From an uncultured Paracoccus sp. (GTDB lineage Bacteria; Pseudomonadota; Alphaproteobacteria; Rhodobacterales; Rhodobacteraceae), in NCBI RefSeq assembly GCF_947487305.1, contig NZ_CANKWH010000024.1, forward strand, positions 1 to 40,197: a stretch of DNA of 40,197 nucleotides, read 5' to 3'. A program made the position numbers and the translations under genes. Position 1 is the first letter of the stretch. Each line of letters starts with the position of its first letter. This document shows positions 1-7,246 of this stretch, piece after piece. Below the pieces are notes generated by a model. The model was not told where the DNA came from and searched no databases. It saw only the letters and a program-made list of their open reading frames with translations.

Positions 1-882
1 CCGGTGCAGAAATTTATCGGGACCGACGATTTCATGATCTCGGTCGCCCCTGTCTGCTCGGGGATCGAGGGCATCGCGCTGGTCACGATCTTCGTCAGCC
101 TCTATCTGTGGCTGTTCCGGGCCGAGCTGCGCTTTCCCCATGCCCTTCTGCTCTACCCGCTTGGTATCCTGGCCAGTGCCACGCTGAACGTCGTCCGGAT
201 CGCCGTGCTGTTGATCATCGGGATCGAGGGCAGGCCGGAGCTGGCCGTCGGCGGCTTCCACAGCCATGCCGGATGGGTGATGTTCACCGCCGTGGCGCTG
301 GGGATCATCGCCGTGGCGCGGCGGATCGGCTGGCTGCACCGCGCGCCGACGGCCATCCTGGCAGCTGCGCCGCACCCGCCCTTGCCACCGCTGCGCCGTG
401 ATCCCATGGCGGCGCGGATCCTGCCCTTTGCCGTCTTCATGCTGACCGCCGTGGTGGCTCCCGCGATCAGCCAGAATCCGGCGATGTTCTACCCGATCCG
501 GGTGCTGCTTCTCGCCGCCGCCGTTGCGCTGGTCTGGCCGGTCATCCGCGATCTGCCCCGCCGCGTCGCGCCCTTGTCCTGGGTCGCCGGTGCAGCTGTT
601 GGGGTGATGTGGATCGCCATCCCCGTGACCCCGATCACCGGCCCTCCGCCCTATGGCAGCCTGGCGGGCGGGACGCTGGCCTTGTGGTTCCTGTTCCGGG
701 GCATCGGAACGGTGCTGCTGGTGCCGCTGGCCGAGGAGTTGTTCTTCCGCGCCCGTCACGGCGCCGACCTCCAGCTCCATCAGCCGCTCGGCGGCAAAGC
801 CGATCATCTCGCGCAGCAGATCGGCATCGGGGGTCTTCTCGACGAGGTCGCGCAGGTTCATCATGTCGGTGGTCATCGCTAA
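1..882 (+). pseudogene. Exosortase E/CPBP protease fusion, 5'-partial and 3'-truncated
   Basis: This is a membrane transpeptidase-like enzyme of the exosortase family, which processes proteins carrying a C-terminal sorting signal (VPEID-CTERM for the E type). The reading frame is open at base 1, so the start lies outside the window. Numbered from base 4, the exosortase triad is visible: Cys18 in APVCSG, Arg65 in NVVRIA and a His in FHSHAGW (86-88), set among hydrophobic helices. After a Pro-rich linker (about 115-135) come further helices and EELFFR (244-249), the first glutamate motif of CPBP/CAAX-type proteases. Native sequence stops there, near base 750. The remaining 40 or so codons are antisense IS256 transposase sequence, so the later protease histidine motifs are missing. 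The exosortase half could still be made. Family knowledge: this fusion occurs in Rhodobacteraceae. The assignment is firm; residual activity is unknown. Confidence 0.75.
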
Positions 883-962
883 AATCTCCGGTCCAGGTTG
901 GTGTCAGCAACCAGACCCTACCGGAACAACGCAGGTGACAACCTCAGCCAGAACCTACACCA
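751..962 (-). mobile_element. IS256-family remnant (transposase N-terminus and left end)
   Basis: On the minus strand an ATG at 876 opens a peptide beginning MTTDMMNLRDLVEKTPDADL and running on through an FAAE-LMELEVGAVTG-like stretch. This is the characteristic N-terminus of IS256/IS285-type mutator transposases. Only about 42 codons remain before the match ends at the exosortase junction near 750. Upstream of the ATG, about 85 bases lead to what is probably the terminal inverted-repeat end of the element, near 962. That edge is approximate because the other end is missing and cannot be compared. The catalytic DDE part is absent, so the remnant cannot transpose. Confidence 0.7.
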
Positions 963-1001
963 CGCCCAGGGACAGCATCTCCTTCTTCAGCTTGGGTAGG
1001 T

Positions 1002-1183
1002 TTGGAAGTCGTGAACGAGGCCATCCGTCACTTCGGCGCGCCCGAGATCATGAACACCGACCAGGGCTGCCAGTTCACCTCCTTCGCCTAGACTGACCGG
1101 CTGAAGCCGGTCGGCACACGGATCTCGATAAACGCGATAGATCGCTGCCTCGACAACATCTTTGTCGAGCGCCTCTGGGCTTG
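1002..1183 (+). pseudogene. IS3-family transposase (OrfB) fragment, plus strand
   Basis: One forward frame reads EVVNEAIRHFGAPEIMNTDQ followed by GCQFTSFA, then a stop codon (TAG at about 1089), then TDRLKPVGTRISI and LDNIFVERLW. These match the second Asp region (NTDQGSQFTS) and the Glu region (DNIFVERLW) of the IS3-type rve integrase core. The first catalytic Asp, the OrfA frame and the C-terminus are missing, and the internal stop shows it is dead. The match ends near 1180, where sequence of a second, oppositely oriented IS3 fragment begins. Confidence 0.7.
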
Positions 1184-1204
1184 CCCGGTTCTTCTGGAGA
1201 GCAT

Positions 1205-1420
1205 ACAGCTCACTTCCCGGGTCTTTCGCTCGAAAGCAGTTGGGCTCCGGAAGTCGAGCGATGAACGCCGCCTGACGGGATTGTAGAGCCCATCGATGGA
1301 TCTGGCGATGGCGTTTTCGGCCTGTTGTCGAGAGTGCCGGGCGACCGGCCAGATCGGCTCTAACTTGATGGTCTCGATGACCGTTTCGACCATCGAGTTG
1401 TCGTCGCAGGCCGGCGTCGT
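1205..1420 (-). pseudogene. IS3-family transposase C-terminal fragment, minus strand
   Basis: Read on the minus strand, a frame opening near 1426 contains DDNSMVETVIETIKLEPIWP, then SRQQAENAIARSIDGLYNPV and FRSPTAFERKTREVS. This is the conserved C-terminal tail of IS3-type OrfB transposases, where a catalytic-Glu region with MVE is followed by a YNxxRRHSSLxxxSPxxFE motif. The tail normally stops soon after the FERK motif, but here the frame reads on through the junction into the neighbouring fragment. It has no N-terminal part and is not functional. It lies tail to tail with the plus-strand fragment at 1002-1183. Confidence 0.7.
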
Positions 1421-2004
1421 CCCCATGCAACCGATGCGTTGATACCACCCTCGGGAACGGTCAGATCAGCCGCACTGCGGGGCGGCATGACCTTGCAAAC
1501 GGTCCAACCTCGCGCACCGCCCGCCTCGCCTTCACCGCTGCGACCTGCCCCTGTCGGGAAGGCCATAGCTTCTTCGCGGGTGACTGCAGTGCGGGTATAT
1601 TCGCGCCCCGCTGCGTGCGCGTTCCAACCGCCTGAAAGAACTTTCAGTTTCGGTTGTGGTTGTCGTTCTTTCCCTGAACCAGGCACTGACGAACCTGTCG
1701 CCTCGTAACAGGCGGACAGCCACCTGTTACAGCGATCCCCACAAACGAGGTGCGACTAACACAATAAATACAATATGTTGCTCTAATGAGTAACTAGTAA
1801 CAGACGTAACGGCGCATGAGCAAAGCCCGCTGTGAATTCTTGATCTACCCAACCGCCCGGCGCGTCATCCTGAGACTCAAGGACAAGTCGCCCCGCCGAC
1901 CAGTTCCCCGCACCGCCGCGAGCCGAAACAAGAATCCGCGGTAGCCCGGTGGTAGCCCGCATAAAAAAACCGCCTCGGCAAAATACCTAAGCGGTTGATT
2001 TAAC
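1421..2004. other. Unrecognised intergenic DNA between IS remnants and tRNA-Arg
   Basis: I see no convincing gene here. Short open frames exist on both strands (for example 1439-1708 plus and 1360-1686 minus), but they are biased in composition and match no family I know. Two structures stand out. One is an inverted repeat GTAACAGG/CCTGTTAC at 1705-1712 and 1723-1730. The other is an AT-rich patch at about 1755-1805, in contrast to the GC-rich surroundings. A short direct repeat, GGTAGCCCG twice, lies at about 1940-1958. The strip is probably residue of past insertions next to the tRNA gene; this is inference. Confidence 0.5.
1962..1998 (-). terminator. Intrinsic terminator of tRNA-Arg
   Basis: On the minus strand, directly downstream of the tRNA gene, AACCGCTT pairs with AGGCGGTT (one G-T pair) across a 13-base loop. 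A run of six to seven T residues follows. This is a classic rho-independent terminator, beginning 9 bases after the tRNA 3' end. Confidence 0.65.
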
Positions 2005-2081
2005 TGGCGGACCCGGAGCGATTCGAACGCCCGACCCCTAGATTCGTAGTCTAGTGCTCTATCCAGCTGAGCTACGGGTCC
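2005..2081 (-). tRNA. tRNA-Arg (anticodon ACG)
   Basis: A 77-base cloverleaf reads on the minus strand. The acceptor stem GGACCCG pairs with CGGGTCC, and the D-arm sequence is GCTCAGCTGGATAGAGC. The anticodon arm CTAGA-CTACGAA-TCTAG gives anticodon ACG. The T arm is GGGCG-TTCGAAT-CGCTC, and the 3' CCA is encoded. ACG (read as ICG) decodes CGU, CGC and CGA arginine codons. The gene sits at the border between the IS-rich strip and the conserved core, which is a common position for an integration site. Confidence 0.96.
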
Positions 2082-2142
2082 GTCGTAGGGCGGTGATCTA
2101 GAGGGTGGCCGCGGGGGATGCAAGGGCAAAATGTCGGAAAAA

Positions 2143-3570
2143 TCAGTTTGCCGCCGCGGCCTCGCTTGCGGGCAGGATCGCCATGTCGCGCGGGATGTGG
2201 ATCATGAACTCGCTGCCCTCGGAATCGCTGCGAAGAAGCTCCAACCGGCCGCCATGGCCGCGGATCAGGTCGGCGGCGATGGAGAGGCCAAGGCCGGTGC
2301 CGCCCTTGCGCGCGCTGCCGGTGAAGGGCTGGAACAGGTAGTCGCGGGCTTTCACCGGGAGACCGGGGCCGGTATCGCCGACGCGGATCCACCAGTCGCT
2401 GTCGCCCTCGCCGGCACCGATCTCGACCGTACCGGGCTGGCCCGCGCCCTCGATCGCCTGCCGGGCGTTGCGGGCGAGGTTCGACAGCACCCGGTACAGC
2501 TGTTCGCGATCAGCGCGGATGTTCAGGCTGACGGGAATGTCGGTGACGAACTCGACCGGGTGCTTCGCCCCATCCCCGGCCAGCGACTCGGCCTCGATCA
2601 CCTCGGCGGTCAACTTGCCGAGGCTGAAGCGCGACAGCGAGGGTGCCGGCTCCTCGGCCTTGCCAAAGGCCAGCGTCGTTTCGCACAGGTTCACCGCCCG
2701 GCTGATCGAATTGACCAGCTTCGGCGCGGCCCGGCGGACCTTGGGATCGGCGCTGTCCTCCAGCCGGTCGGCAAAGATCTGGCTGGTGGTCAGGATATTG
2801 CGCAGGTCGTGGCTGATCTTGGCCACTGCCTGCCCCAGCTGCGCCATCCGTTCCTTCTGCTTCAGCGACGAGGTCACCGTCTTCTGCATCGAGGCCAGCG
2901 CCTGTTCGGCCTCGCGCAGCTCGGCGATGCGGGCATCGGGCTGGATGATGTGGCGCACATCCTCGGGTGCCTCGGCATAGGCGGACATGTGCTGGATGAC
3001 CCGGCGCATGGGCTTCAGGATCAGCCGCTGCGCCACGAGGTTCAGCATCACCGCCGTCGCCACCGAGAAGGCCGCCGAGATCATCAGGATGCGCAGGCCG
3101 AAATCGACCATCGCCTGCTGCAGCGGCTGCGCGTCCATGGTGATCTCGATCAGCTGCCCGGCCTGATTCACCGGCGCGCCGATCACCCGGATGACCCGGT
3201 GCCGCGAATCGCCAAGCTGCATCAGCGCGTCGTCGATCGACCCCATCATCGAGGTCTCGCGCAGGTCATAGGTCGCCTCGACCGGGCCAGGCAATTGCGA
3301 GGACAGCACAAGCTGGCGGATATCGTCGCGCCTGAGCACGACGTTGAAGACGCCGGCATTCTGCAGAAGCTCGCTTTCCAGTTCCGAGGCAAGCGTCTCG
3401 TCGGTCGCCAGAAGCGCCAGACTTGCGATCTGCGCCCGCTCCAGCCGCGATTCCAGGTAGTCGCGGCGGAAATCCGACAGCGCCGGCAACAGGATGAACA
3501 GCTCTGCCAGCACGACGAACAGGATCGTCAGTGCCGCAAACCTGCCGGATAAGGTATTCAGTCGCTTCAT
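2143..3570 (-). CDS. Orphan membrane sensor histidine kinase
   Basis: This 475-residue two-component sensor kinase autophosphorylates on His and passes phosphate to a response regulator. TM1 is at about 11-31 and TM2 at about 157-180, enclosing a periplasmic domain of about 125 residues. A HAMP-like linker runs to about 235. The H-box carries His254 in KISHDLRN, the N-box NLARNARQAIE is at 364-374, G1 DTGPG is at 399-403 and G2 GGTGLGL is at 423-429, so all catalytic motifs are intact. I chose the ATG at 3570 because upstream codons in the same frame are low-quality and overlap the rpmH promoter region. No response regulator lies nearby, so its partner is encoded elsewhere. It is transcribed divergently from rpmH. 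The signal sensed is unknown. Confidence 0.9.
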   Translation of the reverse strand: MKRLNTLSGRFAALTILFVVLAELFILLPALSDFRRDYLESRLERAQIASLALLATDETLASELESELLQNAGVFNVVLRRDDIRQLVLSSQLPGPVEATYDLRETSMMGSIDDALMQLGDSRHRVIRVIGAPVNQAGQLIEITMDAQPLQQAMVDFGLRILMISAAFSVATAVMLNLVAQRLILKPMRRVIQHMSAYAEAPEDVRHIIQPDARIAELREAEQALASMQKTVTSSLKQKERMAQLGQAVAKISHDLRNILTTSQIFADRLEDSADPKVRRAAPKLVNSISRAVNLCETTLAFGKAEEPAPSLSRFSLGKLTAEVIEAESLAGDGAKHPVEFVTDIPVSLNIRADREQLYRVLSNLARNARQAIEGAGQPGTVEIGAGEGDSDWWIRVGDTGPGLPVKARDYLFQPFTGSARKGGTGLGLSIAADLIRGHGGRLELLRSDSEGSEFMIHIPRDMAILPASEAAAAN

Positions 3571-3682
3571 AGTCCCGGTTCTGACGCCGTGCGTGATCCG
3601 CTTCAAATGGGTGCTCACCCCATCGAGGTCAAACAAACGTGATCGCTTTCCGGTTCCCTGTCCATGGGGGCGGATTCGGTGG

Positions 3683-3711
3683 TTGACTTGGCAGCCCCCC
3701 TGCCCTATCCA
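3683..3711 (+). promoter_or_regulatory. Candidate sigma-70 promoter of the rpmH operon
   Basis: A -35 box TTGACT (3683-3688) and a -10 box TATCCA (3706-3711) are separated by exactly 17 bases, about 107 bases upstream of the rpmH start. It lies in the 247-base divergent gap between the histidine kinase and rpmH. The call rests on motif and position only. Confidence 0.5.
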
Positions 3712-3817
3712 GCGCATCTCGAATGAACCGGCGTCATGCGCACGGGCGCGAGGCTGTTGCCTGTCCGTGCCTTATCCGCTATCGCCACCCGCAAGAACAC
3801 GACCCGGAGACAAGACC

Positions 3818-3952
3818 ATGAAGCGCACCTTCCAACCCTCGAACCTTGTTCGTGCGCGCCGTCACGGCTTCCGCGCCCGCATGGCCACCAAGGCCGGCCG
3901 TCTGGTGCTGAACCGCCGCCGCGCCAAGGGCCGCAAGCGCCTGTCCGCCTGA
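3818..3952 (+). CDS. rpmH: 50S ribosomal protein L34
   Basis: This 44-residue basic protein begins MKRTFQPSNLVRARRHGFR and ends GRKRLSA, which is the full length and highly conserved sequence of bacterial L34. L34 binds 23S rRNA in the large subunit. The start follows a GGAGA ribosome-binding site (3806-3810). It heads the conserved rpmH-rnpA-yidD arrangement, 48 bases before rnpA, and probably shares one transcript with it. Confidence 0.98.
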   Translation: MKRTFQPSNLVRARRHGFRARMATKAGRLVLNRRRAKGRKRLSA

Positions 3953-4000
3953 TTCTGCTGGCGGACCCCGTGTCCGCCGCATTGACCGGAGGCTCGGACA

Positions 4001-4399
4001 ATGCCGCCTCTGCCCCATCCCGACGCTGATCCGCAGCCAAAGGATGCCGGCAGGGCGGCTTTTCGCATGGCCGACACCCTGCGCAAGCGCGCCGATTTCC
4101 TTGCCGCCGCCAGGGCCAAACGTCAGGGCATGCCGGCCTTTCTGCTGCAGGCCCGCGTGCGGGGCGACGAAGCTGGGCCGCGCATCGGCTATACCTGCTC
4201 GAAGAAACTCGGCAATGCGGTGATGCGCAATCGTGCCAAGCGCCGGCTCAGGGCACTGGCGCGCGAGGTTCTGCCCGGTCGCGCCAAGGATGGCTGGGAT
4301 TACGTGCTGGTCGGCCGGCCCGAGGCCACCGTCAGCCGCGACTTTGCCGCCATGCGGGCCGACCTGATCGCCGCGCTGGACAAGGTGCACCGGGCATGA
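4001..4399 (+). CDS. rnpA: Ribonuclease P protein component
   Basis: This is the protein subunit of RNase P, which helps the catalytic RNA remove 5' leaders from pre-tRNAs. The protein has 132 residues with the RNR signature RNRAKRRLR at 76-84. The fold begins around LRKRADFLAAARAK (27-40). The N-terminus carries about 25 extra residues before the conserved core. A later ATG at 4067 (MADTLRKR) is a possible start, but the ATG at 4001 has an upstream GGAGG-like site and such extensions are usual in Rhodobacteraceae. The stop overlaps the yidD start (ATGA), suggesting translational coupling. Confidence 0.95.
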   Translation: MPPLPHPDADPQPKDAGRAAFRMADTLRKRADFLAAARAKRQGMPAFLLQARVRGDEAGPRIGYTCSKKLGNAVMRNRAKRRLRALAREVLPGRAKDGWDYVLVGRPEATVSRDFAAMRADLIAALDKVHRA

Positions 4400-4659
4400 G
4401 CCCGCTGGCGCATCTCTTGGCCCTGCCCGTCCGCGGCTATCGCCTGATTGCATCGCCCTGGGTCGGGCATGGCTGCCGCTTTCAGCCGACTTGCTCTGCC
4501 TATGCGCTCGAGGCACTGTCGCTGCATGGCGGGGTCAAGGGCGGCTGGCTGACCGCGCGCCGCATCTGCCGCTGTCACCCCTGGGGCGGGCATGGCTATG
4601 ACCCGGTTCCAGGCAGTCCCGGCGATCAGGCCGAGCGCGCCGGGTCCGATCATGTCTGA
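4396..4659 (+). CDS. yidD: Membrane protein insertion efficiency factor YidD
   Basis: This small protein of 87 residues is associated with YidC-dependent membrane protein insertion. It shows the family core: an amphipathic N-terminal segment (about 1-22), then CRFQPTCSAYALEAL (27-41), then a Cys/His-rich end with RICRCHPWGGHGYDPVP (56-72). Cys27, Cys33, Cys58 and Cys60 are the conserved cysteines. It overlaps rnpA by 4 bases and the next small gene by 8 bases, so it is embedded in a coupled operon that also contains yidC farther downstream. Confidence 0.96.
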   Translation: MSPLAHLLALPVRGYRLIASPWVGHGCRFQPTCSAYALEALSLHGGVKGGWLTARRICRCHPWGGHGYDPVPGSPGDQAERAGSDHV

Positions 4660-4750
4660 TGCCCGGCCCATCCTGCGCGGGTTAATTGCCATTGTCGTCG
4701 CGGCCATCGCCGCGGTGGTCGTGTTTCTTCTGATTCTGGGAAGCTTCTGA
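4652..4750 (+). CDS. 32-residue single-pass membrane protein
   Basis: A short frame, ATG at 4652 to TGA at 4748-4750, encodes 32 residues. A polar N-terminus (MSDARPILRG) is followed by one hydrophobic helix (about 11-31, rich in I, A, V, L and F) ending in GSF. It overlaps yidD by 8 bases, and its stop shares a base with the ttcA start (TGATG). It therefore bridges two genes that would otherwise be 90 bases apart. A GGGAAG ribosome-binding site for ttcA lies in its last codons. I do not recognise a family. It may be a real small membrane protein or a frame whose translation serves to couple ttcA to yidD. Confidence 0.6.
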   Translation: MSDARPILRGLIAIVVAAIAAVVVFLLILGSF

Positions 4751-5625
4751 TGCTGGACGAAAGCGATACCGACGAGATCCATCCGCTGTTTGCCGGCGCC
4801 CCCTCTTCGACCGAGTTCCGCAAGCTGCGCAAGCGGCTGGTCCGCGACACCCGCGCCGCGATCGAGGATTACGGCATGATCCGCGAGGGCGACCGCTGGC
4901 TGGTCTGCCTGTCGGGCGGCAAGGACAGCTACACGCTTCTGGCGGTGCTGCATGAATTGCAGTGGCGCGGGCTGCTGCCGGTCGACATCCTCGCCTGCAA
5001 CCTCGACCAAGGCCAGCCGGGCTTCCCGGCGACCGTGCTGCCCGAATTCCTCAGCCAGCGCGGCGTTGCCCATCGGATCGAGTATCAGGACACCTATTCC
5101 ATCGTGAAGGAAAAGGTGCCGCAGGGCCGGACCTATTGCGCGCTCTGCTCGCGCCTGCGCCGGGGCAATCTTTATCGGATTGCCCGCGAGGAAAACTGCT
5201 CCGCCGTGGTCTTGGGCCATCACCGCGACGACATTCTGGAAACATTTTTCATGAACCTCTTCCACGGCGGCAGGCTGGCGACCATGCCACCGAAACTGCT
5301 GAACGAAGAGGGTGATCTGACCGTGCTGCGGCCCCTCGCCTATATCGCCGAGGCGGATTGCGAGCGATTTGCCCGGGCGATGAACTATCCGATCATCCCC
5401 TGCGATCTCTGCGGCAGTCAGGAAGGGCTGCAGCGGGTGCAGGTCAAGAAGCTTCTGGACGAGTGGGAAGCGCGGACGCCGGGGCGGCGGCAGGTGATGT
5501 TCCGGGCGCTGGCGAATGTCCGGCCCTCGCATCTCTTGGACCCGAACCTGTTCGATTTCAGCGCGCTGCTGCCCGAAAGCTCAAATGCGACGGAATTTGT
5601 GCTGCCGCAGGACGCGGAACATTAA
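4750..5625 (+). CDS. ttcA: tRNA 2-thiocytidine(32) synthetase TtcA
   Basis: TtcA is an ATP-dependent, iron-sulfur enzyme that thiolates cytidine 32 in the anticodon loop of certain tRNAs. The 291-residue protein has the PP-loop SGGKDS at 55-60. It also has two CxxC pairs, Cys130/Cys133 (CALC) and Cys218/Cys221 (CDLC), the cluster-binding pattern of the TtcA/TtuA group. Length and motif order are normal. The start overlaps the preceding small gene by one base. A 58-base gap follows before the EAL gene. Confidence 0.93.
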   Translation: MLDESDTDEIHPLFAGAPSSTEFRKLRKRLVRDTRAAIEDYGMIREGDRWLVCLSGGKDSYTLLAVLHELQWRGLLPVDILACNLDQGQPGFPATVLPEFLSQRGVAHRIEYQDTYSIVKEKVPQGRTYCALCSRLRRGNLYRIAREENCSAVVLGHHRDDILETFFMNLFHGGRLATMPPKLLNEEGDLTVLRPLAYIAEADCERFARAMNYPIIPCDLCGSQEGLQRVQVKKLLDEWEARTPGRRQVMFRALANVRPSHLLDPNLFDFSALLPESSNATEFVLPQDAEH

Positions 5626-5683
5626 CCGAACGACAAGGCTTCTACCCTAGACCTGTCGCCTGAGGCAGCCAGGCGAGGATGGA

Positions 5684-6991
5684 ATGCGCTACGGATCGCT
5701 GATCGACAGATGGTGCCAGGGTTTCGGGCGGATCGGGGGCAGCCTGCGCCGCCCGCAAGCCCGCGACCGCATCGCGCTGCTGCTGAAGCTGGAAAACATG
5801 GACCTGCTCGGCGACAGGCTGGGGCGAACCGGCCTCGCGCATCTGTTCACCCAGCTGTCCCTGCGCATGATCGGCACCATGCGCCCGCATGATTTCGTTC
5901 AATGCGCCTCGCCTGGCGTCTTCACCATCCTCCTGCGCACCCGCTCCGAGATCGAGGCGATGCGCATCGCGCGGCGGCTGCAGTTGCACTGCCAGTCCGA
6001 GGCGCATGTCGGCGGCACCACGCTGAACCCGGTCATCAGCGGTGTTCTGGTGCAGAACCTGGGCGCGCGCCATGTGCTGTTGCGCCAGTTGATGACTTGC
6101 GGATTGCATCACCTCTGTCCGACTGACCCTGCCCATCTGGGTCGCATCCGTCTGATCGCCTATGACGAGCGCGGCCAGGGCGAGCAGATCCCCGCCACCG
6201 TCGAGGAGGCGGCACAGTCGGGCCAGATCGAGGCCTTTTTCCAGCCGCAGATCTGCTGCGATACCGGCGCCGTCACAGGCTTCGAGGCGCTCGCCCGCTG
6301 GCATCACCCCAGCCGGGGGCTGCTGACGCCGATGGATTTCATGCCCGGGATGCACCGGGCGGATCACGGGGCGCTGACTCTGACCATGCTGCGCCAATGC
6401 CTCGCGGCGCTGCAGCTCTGGGATGCACAGGGTTGGGGGGTAGAAACGGTTTCCCTGAACGTGGCGCAATCGGAACTGTCCGATCCGGATTTCGTGCAGA
6501 TGGTGCTGTGGGAGCTGGAATGCCACCAGATCGCGCGCGGTCGGCTGGTGATCGAGGTGCTGGAAAGCATCGGGCCGATCAACAGCGGCGACCTGATCCG
6601 CTGGCACCTGCAGCAGCTGGCCCAGGCCGGTTGCCTGCTGGACCTCGACGATTTCGGCACCGGCTATGCCAATCTCGAATCGCTGCGCCATTTCGGCGTG
6701 AACCGGATCAAGATCGATCGCTGCTTTGTCACCAAATGCCACGGCGACCGGGACCAGCAGCGCATGATCAGGGCGATCCTCGCACTGGCCGAGCAGCTGG
6801 GCATCTCGACCCTCGCCGAGGGCGTCGAATCGGCCGAGGAACACAGCTATCTGGCGCAGATGGGCTGCGGCCATGTGCAGGGCTATGCCATCGCCCGCCC
6901 GATGCCGATCACCGAGATCGGCGACTTCATGTCGCGCTTTCGCCGCGACCGCCCAACGCTGCCCGACCTGACCCCGCGCAAGGCGGGCTGA
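5684..6991 (+). CDS. EAL-domain cyclic-di-GMP phosphodiesterase
   Basis: This 435-residue protein probably hydrolyses c-di-GMP. Residues about 25-165 resemble a degenerate GGDEF domain with no GG[DE]EF motif. The EAL domain (about 168-420) keeps the metal and substrate residues: EAL at 201-203, Asn259 in SLNV, Glu291 in EVLE, DDFGTGY at 322-328, Lys343 in KIDR, and Glu379/Glu382 in EGVES. The intact set suggests an active enzyme. There is no membrane segment or signal peptide, so it is cytoplasmic. It sits in the rpmH-yidC run, 58 bases after ttcA, with a 255-base gap to yidC. Confidence 0.9.
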   Translation: MRYGSLIDRWCQGFGRIGGSLRRPQARDRIALLLKLENMDLLGDRLGRTGLAHLFTQLSLRMIGTMRPHDFVQCASPGVFTILLRTRSEIEAMRIARRLQLHCQSEAHVGGTTLNPVISGVLVQNLGARHVLLRQLMTCGLHHLCPTDPAHLGRIRLIAYDERGQGEQIPATVEEAAQSGQIEAFFQPQICCDTGAVTGFEALARWHHPSRGLLTPMDFMPGMHRADHGALTLTMLRQCLAALQLWDAQGWGVETVSLNVAQSELSDPDFVQMVLWELECHQIARGRLVIEVLESIGPINSGDLIRWHLQQLAQAGCLLDLDDFGTGYANLESLRHFGVNRIKIDRCFVTKCHGDRDQQRMIRAILALAEQLGISTLAEGVESAEEHSYLAQMGCGHVQGYAIARPMPITEIGDFMSRFRRDRPTLPDLTPRKAG

Positions 6992-7038
6992 GGCATCGGC
7001 CCGGCGCAGGCCAACCGAGTGGGCCGGTGGCAGCCTGT

Positions 7039-7057
7039 CCCGAGGTCGGACCTCGGG
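7039..7057 (+). promoter_or_regulatory. Perfect 8-bp hairpin in the yidC leader
   Basis: CCCGAGGT and ACCTCGGG form a perfect 8-bp stem with a CGG loop, in the 255-base gap between the EAL gene and yidC. No T-run follows, so it is not a standard intrinsic terminator. It may be an mRNA processing or stability element, a rho-dependent site, or chance in GC-rich DNA. Confidence 0.35.
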
Positions 7058-7246
7058 CAGCCCGCATCGGCAGTCGCACCGGATCGCTGCAACGCGGCGT
7101 CAGGTTGGCGCCCGGAGCGCCTGAAAACCCGGGCGCGTCGCGACGATTTGCGCCCTCCGGGCCTTCGCTTTCACGGGATTCCGCTTGACCTTTCACCCCC
7201 CCTTCTGTTGAACCGGCGCGACTGACGCGATGACGGTGGACACGGA

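Noticed and set aside
1845..2129. Minus-strand frame across the tRNA as an integrase remnant
   Set aside because: The reading passes through the tRNA itself and shows no tyrosine-recombinase motif.
2131..3552. A 473-residue open frame on the plus strand opposite the histidine kinase
   Set aside because: It is antisense to a kinase with all motifs intact, is rich in Arg, Gln, His, Asp and Leu as expected of GC-rich shadow frames, and matches no family.
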